23,917 nucleotides of DNA from Akkermansiaceae bacterium (GTDB lineage Bacteria > Verrucomicrobiota > Verrucomicrobiia > Verrucomicrobiales > Akkermansiaceae). The stretch spans positions 1 through 23,917 of the forward strand of contig JAHDGN010000008.1 of NCBI GenBank assembly GCA_020627645.1, read 5' to 3'. Below, one piece after another: positions 1 through 7,267 of the stretch. Position 1 is the stretch's first letter. Every line of letters starts with the position of its first letter. The notes beneath the pieces are model-generated. The model did not search any database. It was not told the DNA's origin and worked only from the letters and a program-made list of their open reading frames with translations. The position numbers were made by a program, and so were the translations under genes.

Positions 1-2
1 AA

Positions 3-317
3 AATATCCTCGCCATCAAACAAACCCTCTTCGATATCGTCGACTCTAAGGACTCTCTCACCGATGACGACATCAAGAAGGTGAAAGATGCAGCCGAACT
101 CGCTAGAAAAACTCAGTTCATTTTGTCCAAGAAAAAGAAAGGCATCAAGGGGCGTCCCAACGCCACGATCAAGCAACTTCGCACAGTCCAAATTCACCTC
201 AATCACATTGCCAAAAAGACTCGCCAGGGAAGAACGAACCCTAAAGAGCTTGCCCACGAACATTTAAGTAACGCGATTGTCTACGCTGTTCTCTGGGCCG
301 AAGGAGGCTTCAAATAA
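3..317 (+). CDS. 3' part of an unrecognised Lys-rich protein (5'-truncated by the window)
   Basis: The reading frame is open from base 3 to a TAA stop and has no in-frame stop upstream, so the real start is probably outside the window. A GTG at 81 could be an internal start, but the 26 codons before it look equally coding (NILAIKQTLFDIVDSKDS, then an acidic stretch). The visible part of about 104 residues is mostly helical and soluble. It contains a basic cluster (SKKKKGIKGRP) and a second basic patch (KKTRQGRTNPK), then a hydrophobic C-terminal helix ending AVLWAEGGFK. I see no family motif that I recognise. The basic patches would fit nucleic-acid binding, but that is only a guess. The gene is convergent with the operon to its right and is followed by a strong bidirectional terminator. 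C-ending codons match the other plus-strand genes here. Confidence 0.6.
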   Translation, partial: NILAIKQTLFDIVDSKDSLTDDDIKKVKDAAELARKTQFILSKKKKGIKGRPNATIKQLRTVQIHLNHIAKKTRQGRTNPKELAHEHLSNAIVYAVLWAEGGFK

Positions 318-340
318 GATCACTTCCATTCTGATCTCCC

Positions 341-373
341 AAAAAAAGACCATCAGCACGATGGTCTTTTTTT
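341..373. terminator. Bidirectional rho-independent terminator
   Basis: A perfect 13-bp inverted repeat: seven A then GACCAT on the left (341-353), a 7-nt loop CAGCACG, then ATGGTC and seven T on the right (361-373). The GC core is GACC/GGTC. Because A and T runs flank both sides, it gives a U tract in either direction. It sits between the convergent gene ending at 317 and the minus-strand operon ending at 405, as expected for a shared terminator. Confidence 0.85.
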
Positions 374-404
374 GGTTCTGAAAGAAACAAGCCCCGAGAT
401 TGCC

Positions 405-1607
405 TCACAGGCCTTCAAGTAAATCAAACAACCGATCTACCTCACTCACGGTATTATAATGCATCAGTCCAACTCTCAGAACTCCTTCTTCACGCTTCAA
501 ACCAAGGGCATCAACCAATCGCACCGCATACATGTGCCCGTTCCAAACAAACACCCCTTGATCTCCCAACCTCTTCGCCAACCGTTCCGGACTCTCAATT
601 TGACTGGTAAACGCAAAAGTTGGCGACCTTCCTTCTGATCCTGCAATCCCATGCAAAACATAATTCTTTAGCTCCCGGAACCTCTCCAAAAAGCGGTCCA
701 CCAACGGAGCTTCAAGCTCACGAATATAATCAAATGTTGCCGAAAAACCGGCCTCCTTGTCTCTTCCCAACGACCATAAATAGTCAAGTCCAGCACTCAA
801 CCCAGCCAAACCGGCAAAATTCTGAGTCCCAGTCTCCCAACAGTGCGGCTCAGCATCCGATGCTGGGATAATCTTATAAGGGTTCAGCTCCCGCATCACC
901 TCTCCTCGGCCAAACAAAATCCCAACATGAGGGCCGAAAAATTTATAAGCCGAACACACCAAAAAGTCGCACCCCAAATCTTTCACATCAATCCTCTCAT
1001 GAGGAGCATGATGAACCCCATCCACAAAAACCCGAACCCCTCTCCCCCTCACCTCCCTACAAATCCCACCTACCTCCACATGACTACCAACCAAATTTGA
1101 GGAGAGCGTGATCGCGACTAATTTCGTCCGATCGTCTACCAATCTTAAAACCTCATCCTTTGTCACCGTTCCAGCTTCTCTGTCATAACGAGCAACGCGC
1201 ACCTCAACCCCACGGTCCCGAGCAGCTAATACCCACGGCGTAATATTCGCGTCGTGATCCATCTCAGAGACCACCACATTGTCACCAACCTGCCACGTCA
1301 TCGACAACGCCCGACTAAACGCAAAAGTCAGACTGGTCATATTCTGTCCAAACGAAACCTCCGTCTCGCCACAGTTCAGGAACTTTGCTAACTTTCTTCG
1401 AACCTCCTGAACAACTGCAATAGTTTCACGACCAGTGATGAAGTTTGGCCCATAGTTCGCATTGCTCTCTAACAAATGATTCGAAACAGCATCCGCGACC
1501 GATCTTGGGACCTGAGACCCTCCAGGACCGTCAAAATAAATAGCCTGGCGTCCACCTACCTGCCTTGCCAACGCAGGAAACATTCCCCGAATGTCATCAA
1601 CCCTCAT
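405..1607 (-). CDS. Cysteine-desulfurase-like PLP enzyme (class V aminotransferase fold, VC1184-type) without catalytic Cys
   Basis: A 400-residue fold-type I PLP enzyme resembling the class V aminotransferase/SufS superfamily. Visible landmarks are YFDGPGGSQVP near residue 24, EMDHDANITPW near 115-125, FVDGVHHAPH at 194-203 (Asp196 for the PLP ring nitrogen), SAYKFFGPHVG with the Schiff-base Lys222, and RVGLMHYNT at 378-386. In SufS-type desulfurases the loop GH(H)CA carries the persulfide Cys. Here the equivalent is GHMYA at 357-361, so that Cys is absent. This matches the 'cysteine desulfurase-like' VC1184 subfamily, whose substrate is not established. I infer it is not a sulfur donor and may be a lyase, epimerase or aminotransferase on an amino acid. 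Its ATG overlaps the stop of the dioxygenase gene by 4 nt (ATGA), so the two are translationally coupled. It is the last gene of the operon, ahead of the 341-373 terminator. Confidence 0.85.
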   Translation of the reverse strand: MRVDDIRGMFPALARQVGGRQAIYFDGPGGSQVPRSVADAVSNHLLESNANYGPNFITGRETIAVVQEVRRKLAKFLNCGETEVSFGQNMTSLTFAFSRALSMTWQVGDNVVVSEMDHDANITPWVLAARDRGVEVRVARYDREAGTVTKDEVLRLVDDRTKLVAITLSSNLVGSHVEVGGICREVRGRGVRVFVDGVHHAPHERIDVKDLGCDFLVCSAYKFFGPHVGILFGRGEVMRELNPYKIIPASDAEPHCWETGTQNFAGLAGLSAGLDYLWSLGRDKEAGFSATFDYIRELEAPLVDRFLERFRELKNYVLHGIAGSEGRSPTFAFTSQIESPERLAKRLGDQGVFVWNGHMYAVRLVDALGLKREEGVLRVGLMHYNTVSEVDRLFDLLEGL

Positions 1608-2263
1608 GGCTTCTCTCTCCGGTGCTCCCCAGCTGTCAAAACAAAAATATCACGATGAGCAACCGACCTTCCAGCCTCCGGCGCCACCGGAGACGCGTTG
1701 TGCATCACCATCTCATCATCACAAAACAAAAACTGCCCAGGCTCAAGAGTCGCCTCAAAGATCGCCTCACCTTCCTTCGTAAGGTGAATCGAATTCTCAC
1801 CTCCTTCAACCCCATCCCGATTGACGACAAAAATTGCCAGATAGTGACAACCATCCCGATGAACCCCTTCAGGTGAAGGTTTGCCCTTAAAGTCATCACC
1901 ACAACTCACTCGAATTTGGTGAACCTCAACCGGAGTATTCGCCATATTGATCCCCGTCACCCTCACAAAACAATCGAGAATATTCTGAAAACTAGAGTGG
2001 CTACACACACTGCTATCGATCTCATCAAACTCACGAAAAATATCAGGGCGCCCCTCATACTTCTCCGTCTGATAAAATAATTTGTGAGGCAACTTAACCG
2101 GGTTCTGAGGAGACCCAGCAAACCAAGAAAACCTCCGCCTCCTCGCCCCACTCTTCAAATACCGGTCCACCGGTAACAAACGAAACGACTCCAGCAAAGA
2201 CTCACGGTCAATTTCCGGCGCATCCACCACCGCGTATCCATCCTTCATCAACTGATCAATCAT
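1604..2263 (-). CDS. 2-oxoglutarate/Fe(II)-dependent dioxygenase, PF10014 type (amino-acid hydroxylase-like)
   Basis: The protein has 219 residues and resembles the PF10014 2OG-Fe dioxygenase family, which includes free-amino-acid hydroxylases such as L-isoleucine 4-hydroxylase. The metal triad is visible as HRD (His135, Asp137, in PEGVHRDGCHY) and a distal His188 in VMHNASPV. Arg199 or Arg204 (GRSVAHRDIFVLT) is suited to binding the 2-oxoglutarate carboxylate. EVHQIRVS near 113-120 is typical of the core double-stranded beta-helix. No signal peptide or TM segment is seen, so it is probably cytoplasmic. It lies 43 nt downstream of the VWA/amidotransferase-like gene and overlaps the PLP-enzyme gene by 4 nt. 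The pairing suggests successive action on one small molecule, possibly an amino acid; that is inference, and no substrate can be read from the sequence. Confidence 0.82.
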   Translation of the reverse strand: MIDQLMKDGYAVVDAPEIDRESLLESFRLLPVDRYLKSGARRRRFSWFAGSPQNPVKLPHKLFYQTEKYEGRPDIFREFDEIDSSVCSHSSFQNILDCFVRVTGINMANTPVEVHQIRVSCGDDFKGKPSPEGVHRDGCHYLAIFVVNRDGVEGGENSIHLTKEGEAIFEATLEPGQFLFCDDEMVMHNASPVAPEAGRSVAHRDIFVLTAGEHRREKP

Positions 2264-2306
2264 AGACTGACCCTAACAGCCCAATTCAAAAACCCAAAAC
2301 GGAAAA

Positions 2307-4619
2307 CTACAAAGACATGCCCCACTTCCTCCGCAAGCCCCACTCCAGCCCCACTAAGCCAAGAATCAACAACAAGACCCACCAACGATCCCAAAGAGAT
2401 TCGTTTCGATATTCCACAATTCGACTCTTAAGCCCCTTAAGACTATCGCGCAAATCGGAAATCCGATCTCGCCGAACCACCCCCCCACCGGTCAAACGAC
2501 CAAGCTCTTCAAGAACCTCAGGCCTAGCTTTCGTCGAATCTAATTCCTTCAAATCTTCCCTCACATGAAGCAAATGCTTCCGATAAACAAACCCCTTCTC
2601 CGTCTTCACCTTACTCGTAATAATATGTCGCCCCGACTTCGTAGGTTGATAGTCAAAGTCTTCCCCATCTCCATGAATCTCCACAACCTCGCCATCCGGA
2701 CCCGTCACTAAAAGACTTGCCCCATCTACCTGACTTTCTGGCAATGAAATCGAAACCGAGCTTCCAGCAAGCCCCACACTAGGCATCGCTATATCACTTT
2801 TTGCAGCCTTGCGCGCAATCCGATCTGCCGCCAACCATCTCACCGTATTATTCCAAAATGTCCGGTAGTGCTTTCGTGGATCACCAGGAACCCCCCATCG
2901 ATCCTGAAAATAAATCCCCCACCCTCTTGTCGTATCACTAGTAAACGCCATACTCCGACCTCTTCCAATCTGCTGAACAGCCCATAAGACCAAAGGGCCA
3001 TTTCTGTTCGCTTCACTCACATTCTGTGCCAGAAGAACTGCGCCAGGCTTTGGACGATCAACACGATTAAGCCCCATAAATTGAGGCATCGAGCGAATGG
3101 CCGTCCGATTTTTCGCCGGATCATCCTCTAACCGCAAGACCGGATGATCCATTCCACCTTCAGTCACCAATGTGGTGAAACCCCCATACGAAACATCATC
3201 ACTGTCCTTAATCTCTACCGGAAGAATACTGTCCACCGGAGTCTCATCATAACCTCCAGCACCAAAAGCCGTATCTCCACCCACCATCACAAACCCCCCA
3301 CCTTCTTTCTCCACTAACTCCACCATCGCATTAAATTGAATATCCGTGAACACCTCCTTCATGATATCACTGTTAATAATCACATCGTATTCCAGAATCG
3401 ACTCTCGGTCTTTCGGCATTCCTCGCTCAGGGTGAGTGACATTGTATACGACTTGCCCCCTACGCCCCCGCACTGACGGCAACCCTTTATAGTTGTCCGG
3501 GCTACGCTCACCTTGTTGCTGCACGATCATTGTTGTAACCTCCATTGCCGGGTCCTTCTCCAATTCATAGGGCAACGTTTCAAAATCTCGCTCGGTCCCT
3601 TCGATATACAAAACACGAATCTTCTCATCCACAACTTCCACCCCTGTCATTAACGAATTATTCCAAGTAAGCCTCTCACCATTCATCGCTTCAAACTCCA
3701 CCTCATAGTCCTGGAATCCCAGTTGAGGAGCAACGAAATCGACCTGAACCGTCTGCTCCCCATCCCGAATTCCCACAACCTTATCAAAAACAATTCGCTC
3801 TCCCTGCTTGACCGTCAATCGAGACTGATAACGCTGCTTCTCATCAGTAGTTTCGAAGAGCCCGTCATCTCCCAACGTAAAAATCTCTCCCTGCTCAGAA
3901 GCCTTCAAATGATTTCTGAGCTCTAACACCAAAGAAACCTTCCTCTCGAATGGAATCGGTTGCTCAGCCTTCGCACTAAGAAGTGCTAAGTCGAATTGTT
4001 CAACCGCCTCCCCATAAGGCACCCCATAAACGGGAACGTTCAAAGTCTGCAAATCAGATGCGACCTCAGCAAGGCTAGATCCATCAGTAACTTGACCATC
4101 CGAAAGAACGATAATAGCTCCAAGGGGCTTTTCCCTCCCACTAGTCATCAGACTCTTCAACGCTCCAATCAAATGACTCTTCTTTCCACTTGGCACACCA
4201 GCATCTGTTTCGCCCTCTTCTAAAACCTCGGCAAACGAGTAAATTTTCACTTCATGATCTTTGCCAATCTCACTCCTGAGCTCCGGAAGATCAGTCAATA
4301 AATCATCCCAACGCCTCCGCCCATTACCATCCACAATTTCCATACTTCTTGAACCATCAACCAAAACCGCAACCTCCACCATCTCCTCGGACTCAACTTC
4401 TTGAGAGTTCATCGGGTTGAAAATCACCAGAAGCAAAGCGGCAATCACAAGCACCCTCAAAACGAAAACAATCCACCTCTTTGATTCGGTCGAGCTCTCT
4501 CCACTTTCACCACCACCTCGATGAACCTTCATTCGAGAATAGATAGGGTAAAGGAAAAATAAACCAACAACGGCCAACCCTACCGCGATATACGCATAAA
4601 ATGACGACTCAAATTGCAT
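2307..4619 (-). CDS. Membrane-anchored VWA protein with class I amidotransferase-like domain
   Basis: The protein has 770 residues. Two TM helices lie at the N-terminus (about 9-27 and 49-67), and another lies near the C-terminus (about 746-763, in RWWVLLLILGLVGLEWGL). After TM2 comes a von Willebrand factor A domain with an intact MIDAS start, VDGSRS (Asp88, Ser90, Ser92), and a later IIVLSDGQVTDG strand. The central part, from about residue 335 (RVLYIEGTERDFETL), looks like the amidotransferase-type flavodoxin-like domain found in large verrucomicrobial and planctomycetal VWA proteins. It includes GGGFVMVGGDTAFGAGGY, and I do not see a convincing Cys-His-Glu triad, so it is probably non-catalytic. 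The C-terminal third is beta-rich, Ig-like. The topology puts the bulk between TM2 and the last TM, probably on the periplasmic side. It is the sixth gene of the MoxR-led cluster, 29 nt after the coiled-coil gene. Confidence 0.8.
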   Translation of the reverse strand: MQFESSFYAYIAVGLAVVGLFFLYPIYSRMKVHRGGGESGESSTESKRWIVFVLRVLVIAALLLVIFNPMNSQEVESEEMVEVAVLVDGSRSMEIVDGNGRRRWDDLLTDLPELRSEIGKDHEVKIYSFAEVLEEGETDAGVPSGKKSHLIGALKSLMTSGREKPLGAIIVLSDGQVTDGSSLAEVASDLQTLNVPVYGVPYGEAVEQFDLALLSAKAEQPIPFERKVSLVLELRNHLKASEQGEIFTLGDDGLFETTDEKQRYQSRLTVKQGERIVFDKVVGIRDGEQTVQVDFVAPQLGFQDYEVEFEAMNGERLTWNNSLMTGVEVVDEKIRVLYIEGTERDFETLPYELEKDPAMEVTTMIVQQQGERSPDNYKGLPSVRGRRGQVVYNVTHPERGMPKDRESILEYDVIINSDIMKEVFTDIQFNAMVELVEKEGGGFVMVGGDTAFGAGGYDETPVDSILPVEIKDSDDVSYGGFTTLVTEGGMDHPVLRLEDDPAKNRTAIRSMPQFMGLNRVDRPKPGAVLLAQNVSEANRNGPLVLWAVQQIGRGRSMAFTSDTTRGWGIYFQDRWGVPGDPRKHYRTFWNNTVRWLAADRIARKAAKSDIAMPSVGLAGSSVSISLPESQVDGASLLVTGPDGEVVEIHGDGEDFDYQPTKSGRHIITSKVKTEKGFVYRKHLLHVREDLKELDSTKARPEVLEELGRLTGGGVVRRDRISDLRDSLKGLKSRIVEYRNESLWDRWWVLLLILGLVGLEWGLRRKWGMSL

Positions 4620-4648
4620 TACAAGTTTCCTATTCCAACTAAGAATTC

Positions 4649-5335
4649 CTATTTTTCGTACGAAATCCTTCGGGTATATTCATTGATCAGCCGCTCGTAA
4701 TCACTCGTCAACTCCGTAGATTCGATACTCGAAGCCTTATCTTTACCCAACAAAGAATCAACATCTTCAATCGCTGCCTCGAGATCCCCGGCAGCCTCCC
4801 CGGCAACATCTGATGCCCCTTTCAAATCCCCCTGCTTAATCTCTTCTCCAGCTTCGCCTTGACGATGACCCGCACTCTCTAAACTTTCCAAAATTGAGGC
4901 CGTATCTGAAGAGCGACCACTCGCAACTCCACTAGCTCGAATTGCTTCCGCAATTTGTTTCGTCACTCTCGCCAGCTCCGCTTGCAACTCAGACAACTCT
5001 TGATCCGAAAAATTCTCTCCCTGGGACTGTTCGCTCGACTCCAACGACCCATCCTGACTCGAACTTCCCTTAGGCTGGTTCGACTGGCTTTCGCCCTGTC
5101 CCTCTCCCTGCCCTTCTCCTTCACCCTGTCCCTTGCCTTTTCCCTGCTCTCCCTGTTCACCCTGCTCTCCACCTTCTTCTGACTCTTTCGATTTCTTATC
5201 CAAGTTTTCCTCAAGCCGCTCTTGTTCTTCCAGCAGCTCCTCAAGCTTCTCTCTTTGCTCCTTAAGGTCGTTCTCTAGCGCTTCCTTTTCGTCAGATTTC
5301 TTTGGCTTGTTGTTCTTTTTCTTCAACGAATACAT
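4649..5335 (-). CDS. Glu/Gln/Gly-rich coiled-coil protein, possible detached C-terminus of the upstream protein
   Basis: The protein has 228 residues. A basic N-terminus (KKKNNKPKK) is followed by a charged coiled coil (residues about 15-54), then a low-complexity tract of GEQ, GKG and GEG units (55-84), then helical segments rich in Ala, Glu and Ser. It has no signal peptide or TM. Similar tails are usual at the C-terminal end of large DUF4175-like membrane proteins in MoxR/BatA clusters. It is in the same reading frame as the upstream 5357-7267 gene: only the TGA of that gene (5357-5359) and seven codons (PGESKKT) separate them. No other in-frame start exists between that stop and the ATG at 5335. 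It may therefore be a separately translated subunit, a gene split by a nonsense change, or a readthrough extension. Function is unknown. Confidence 0.65.
   Translation of the reverse strand: MYSLKKKNNKPKKSDEKEALENDLKEQREKLEELLEEQERLEENLDKKSKESEEGGEQGEQGEQGKGKGQGEGEGQGEGQGESQSNQPKGSSSQDGSLESSEQSQGENFSDQELSELQAELARVTKQIAEAIRASGVASGRSSDTASILESLESAGHRQGEAGEEIKQGDLKGASDVAGEAAGDLEAAIEDVDSLLGKDKASSIESTELTSDYERLINEYTRRISYEK
5084..5173 (-). repeat. Low-complexity tract encoding GEQ/GEG/GQG units
   Basis: Thirty codons of the coiled-coil gene consist of imperfect triplet and hexamer repeats (on the plus strand, repeated CCCTG and CTCC units) that encode Gly-Glu-Gln, Gly-Lys-Gly and Gly-Glu-Gly. Such tracts can change length by replication slippage. 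They separate the N-terminal coiled coil from the helical C-terminal part and probably form a flexible acidic linker. Confidence 0.7.
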
Positions 5336-5356
5336 CGTCTTTTTGGACTCACCCGG

Positions 5357-7267
5357 TCATGTCGGACATTCCATTTCGGCCTCCTCCATCATTTTTCGCA
5401 AATCAACCAAGTTCTTGATCACATGCTCCTGCGCCACCATGGATTCGTCACGATTTTCCAACTCCAAAGCCTTCGAAGAAACACCGGCCTGTTCAATAGC
5501 CTCATCTAGAAGCCGAACAACCTCTCCAACTCCATCCACGTCTCCGATTTGCTCCAACAAAAACCCCTTGAAGCCCTTCAAGTTCCCGACATTATCATCT
5601 TGATCGACCCTCAAATCATCAAACTGTCGTTTCTTCTTTGATGTGAAAATAGTTGAAGTGTCTTTGTAGATCTCCATCTGTATCTCTAACGGATTGATCA
5701 TGGTCTGCTCTCCACTTCCTCCGCCCCCCTCCTGTTCGGAACCTTCCCCATCTTCCTCAGCCTCAGGAATTTCTAATAAAAACGGTTCCGATTCAACAAT
5801 CGCAGGACCAGGATACTTGTTTCCATCTGTCGCAATTGCCACAACACTCACAATATCTAGAGGCTCAACATGCAAATCAGCCAAAGCAAGAATATGATCC
5901 ACAACAAATTCCTTCGGTGACTCCTGATTAACCCCCACCTCAACGTACCGAGCAGGCTCCCCAACCTTATGAAACTTGACCTGCAGACGCCTCACCGCAA
6001 CATCATCACTCGCCTTGATCTCAAATTTGAACTCATCTAGTTCAGACCAAATATCTTCCGCATTCGTATTTTGGATCACTACCTTTGGAGGCTCATTGGT
6101 CCTTACTGCAATGTGATGCGGTATCTCGTTTTCAAAAACCTTTCCACTCACTCCTTCGACCCTCAACCTGTAAAAGACGTCTTCTTCTTTGACTTCAAAA
6201 AGTAACTTAAAATCCTCCTCCGAACCACCTTCCGGGAGAAGCTCCCCAACCACTTCTCCGTCAGCAATTCCCACGCTATTTGTTCGAATCATTGTCACCC
6301 TCTTCGCCGGAGAAATCAGCTTCACCCGGTAATCAATTTGGCTCCCGTGCCGAACACTAAAGGTAGGCTCGGTCACGATTTCAGGCTCCAAAGAAGGATC
6401 ATCAACAGGTGTCACCTTGATCAAATAACTTTCAACTCCCGGTGATTCCGTAATCGGCTCCTCCTCCTCAACCCGCAGGGTGACTTCGTTTGAAATACCA
6501 TCACCAGCCGAAACAACCGCCGTAACCTCCGACTGAACCCCCGACGGCAAAGAAACAACAAAAGAACCACCCGCATCGCCAAGATCGACCGGCAATTCGC
6601 GGCCATCCGATAAGCGAACCACCGCGTCTTCAACTTCTCGACCGCTAATTTCGCCTCTCAATTCCACTGGCTCTCCAGCCTTCACAATTTCCTTCACCGG
6701 ATCCAACTCAACTTGAGTATAGGTAATTTCAGACCAAGGAGCTAAGACCCGCTGAATCGCAGTCCATCCTTTCGCGGCCCCAAAACCCAAGAACAATGCC
6801 AGAACTGCTCCCAAAATCGCAAAGACCCCCATCGTCTTGCTTTGATGATCCACCTTAGTATTGGAAACGACTTCGTCGGCCTGATGAAAAAGATTTTCGC
6901 GCAGATGGCTTGCAACTTCCGATCGGTCTCCATCATCAACTTCAGCCACCTGAGCGGCAGTAGAAACAACCAAGCGGTCATCTTCAGCCTTCTTCTCAAT
7001 CTCTCTGGCCAAATCATTTGTCCGGACACCCTCTCTACGAGTTTGCTGATAAGTCAAAAATCTCCACAATCCTACACCAGCAACGATCAAAAACAAAAAC
7101 CACCGACCCATCTTGGAAAAAATCACCGAGTAATCAATGAAAGCAGAAACAACAAGAACCCCAACAATCCCAATTCCAATCCACAACAATTTCTGCCGCA
7201 ATGTCGCAGCTCGTTTTTCCGAACCTCCATGGCTCAAAGAATCTTTTAATCGAACATTAGCATTCAT
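5357..7267 (-). CDS. Large triple-TM protein with extracytoplasmic domain (DUF4175-like) of the MoxR/VWA cluster
   Basis: The start chosen is the ATG at 7267 (MNANVRLK, 636 residues), because it overlaps the upstream stop as ATGA. A more upstream in-frame ATG at 7354 would overlap that gene by 91 nt. TM helices lie at about 28-45 and 55-72, then after a charged segment at about 145-165 (GVFAILGAVLALFLGF). The remainder is a long beta-rich, Ig-like region with repeated Asp/Glu-Val-Glu strands (VELDPVKEIVKAGEPVELRG, TVVSAGDGISNEVTLRV), followed by an acidic Gly/Glu linker and a helical end. The layout resembles DUF4175-like membrane proteins that accompany MoxR, DUF58 and BatA in planctomycetes and verrucomicrobia; I rely on architecture, not on a search. 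The ORF ends at a TGA (5357-5359), and the same frame reopens 7 codons later in the coiled-coil gene. Confidence 0.72.
   Translation of the reverse strand: MNANVRLKDSLSHGGSEKRAATLRQKLLWIGIGIVGVLVVSAFIDYSVIFSKMGRWFLFLIVAGVGLWRFLTYQQTRREGVRTNDLAREIEKKAEDDRLVVSTAAQVAEVDDGDRSEVASHLRENLFHQADEVVSNTKVDHQSKTMGVFAILGAVLALFLGFGAAKGWTAIQRVLAPWSEITYTQVELDPVKEIVKAGEPVELRGEISGREVEDAVVRLSDGRELPVDLGDAGGSFVVSLPSGVQSEVTAVVSAGDGISNEVTLRVEEEEPITESPGVESYLIKVTPVDDPSLEPEIVTEPTFSVRHGSQIDYRVKLISPAKRVTMIRTNSVGIADGEVVGELLPEGGSEEDFKLLFEVKEEDVFYRLRVEGVSGKVFENEIPHHIAVRTNEPPKVVIQNTNAEDIWSELDEFKFEIKASDDVAVRRLQVKFHKVGEPARYVEVGVNQESPKEFVVDHILALADLHVEPLDIVSVVAIATDGNKYPGPAIVESEPFLLEIPEAEEDGEGSEQEGGGGSGEQTMINPLEIQMEIYKDTSTIFTSKKKRQFDDLRVDQDDNVGNLKGFKGFLLEQIGDVDGVGEVVRLLDEAIEQAGVSSKALELENRDESMVAQEHVIKNLVDLRKMMEEAEMECPT

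Noticed and set aside
5084..5173. Short tandem repeats that might suggest a CRISPR or satellite array
   Set aside because: The units are 3-6 bp, imperfect and in frame, and encode Gly/Glu/Gln. There are no spacers of uniform length.
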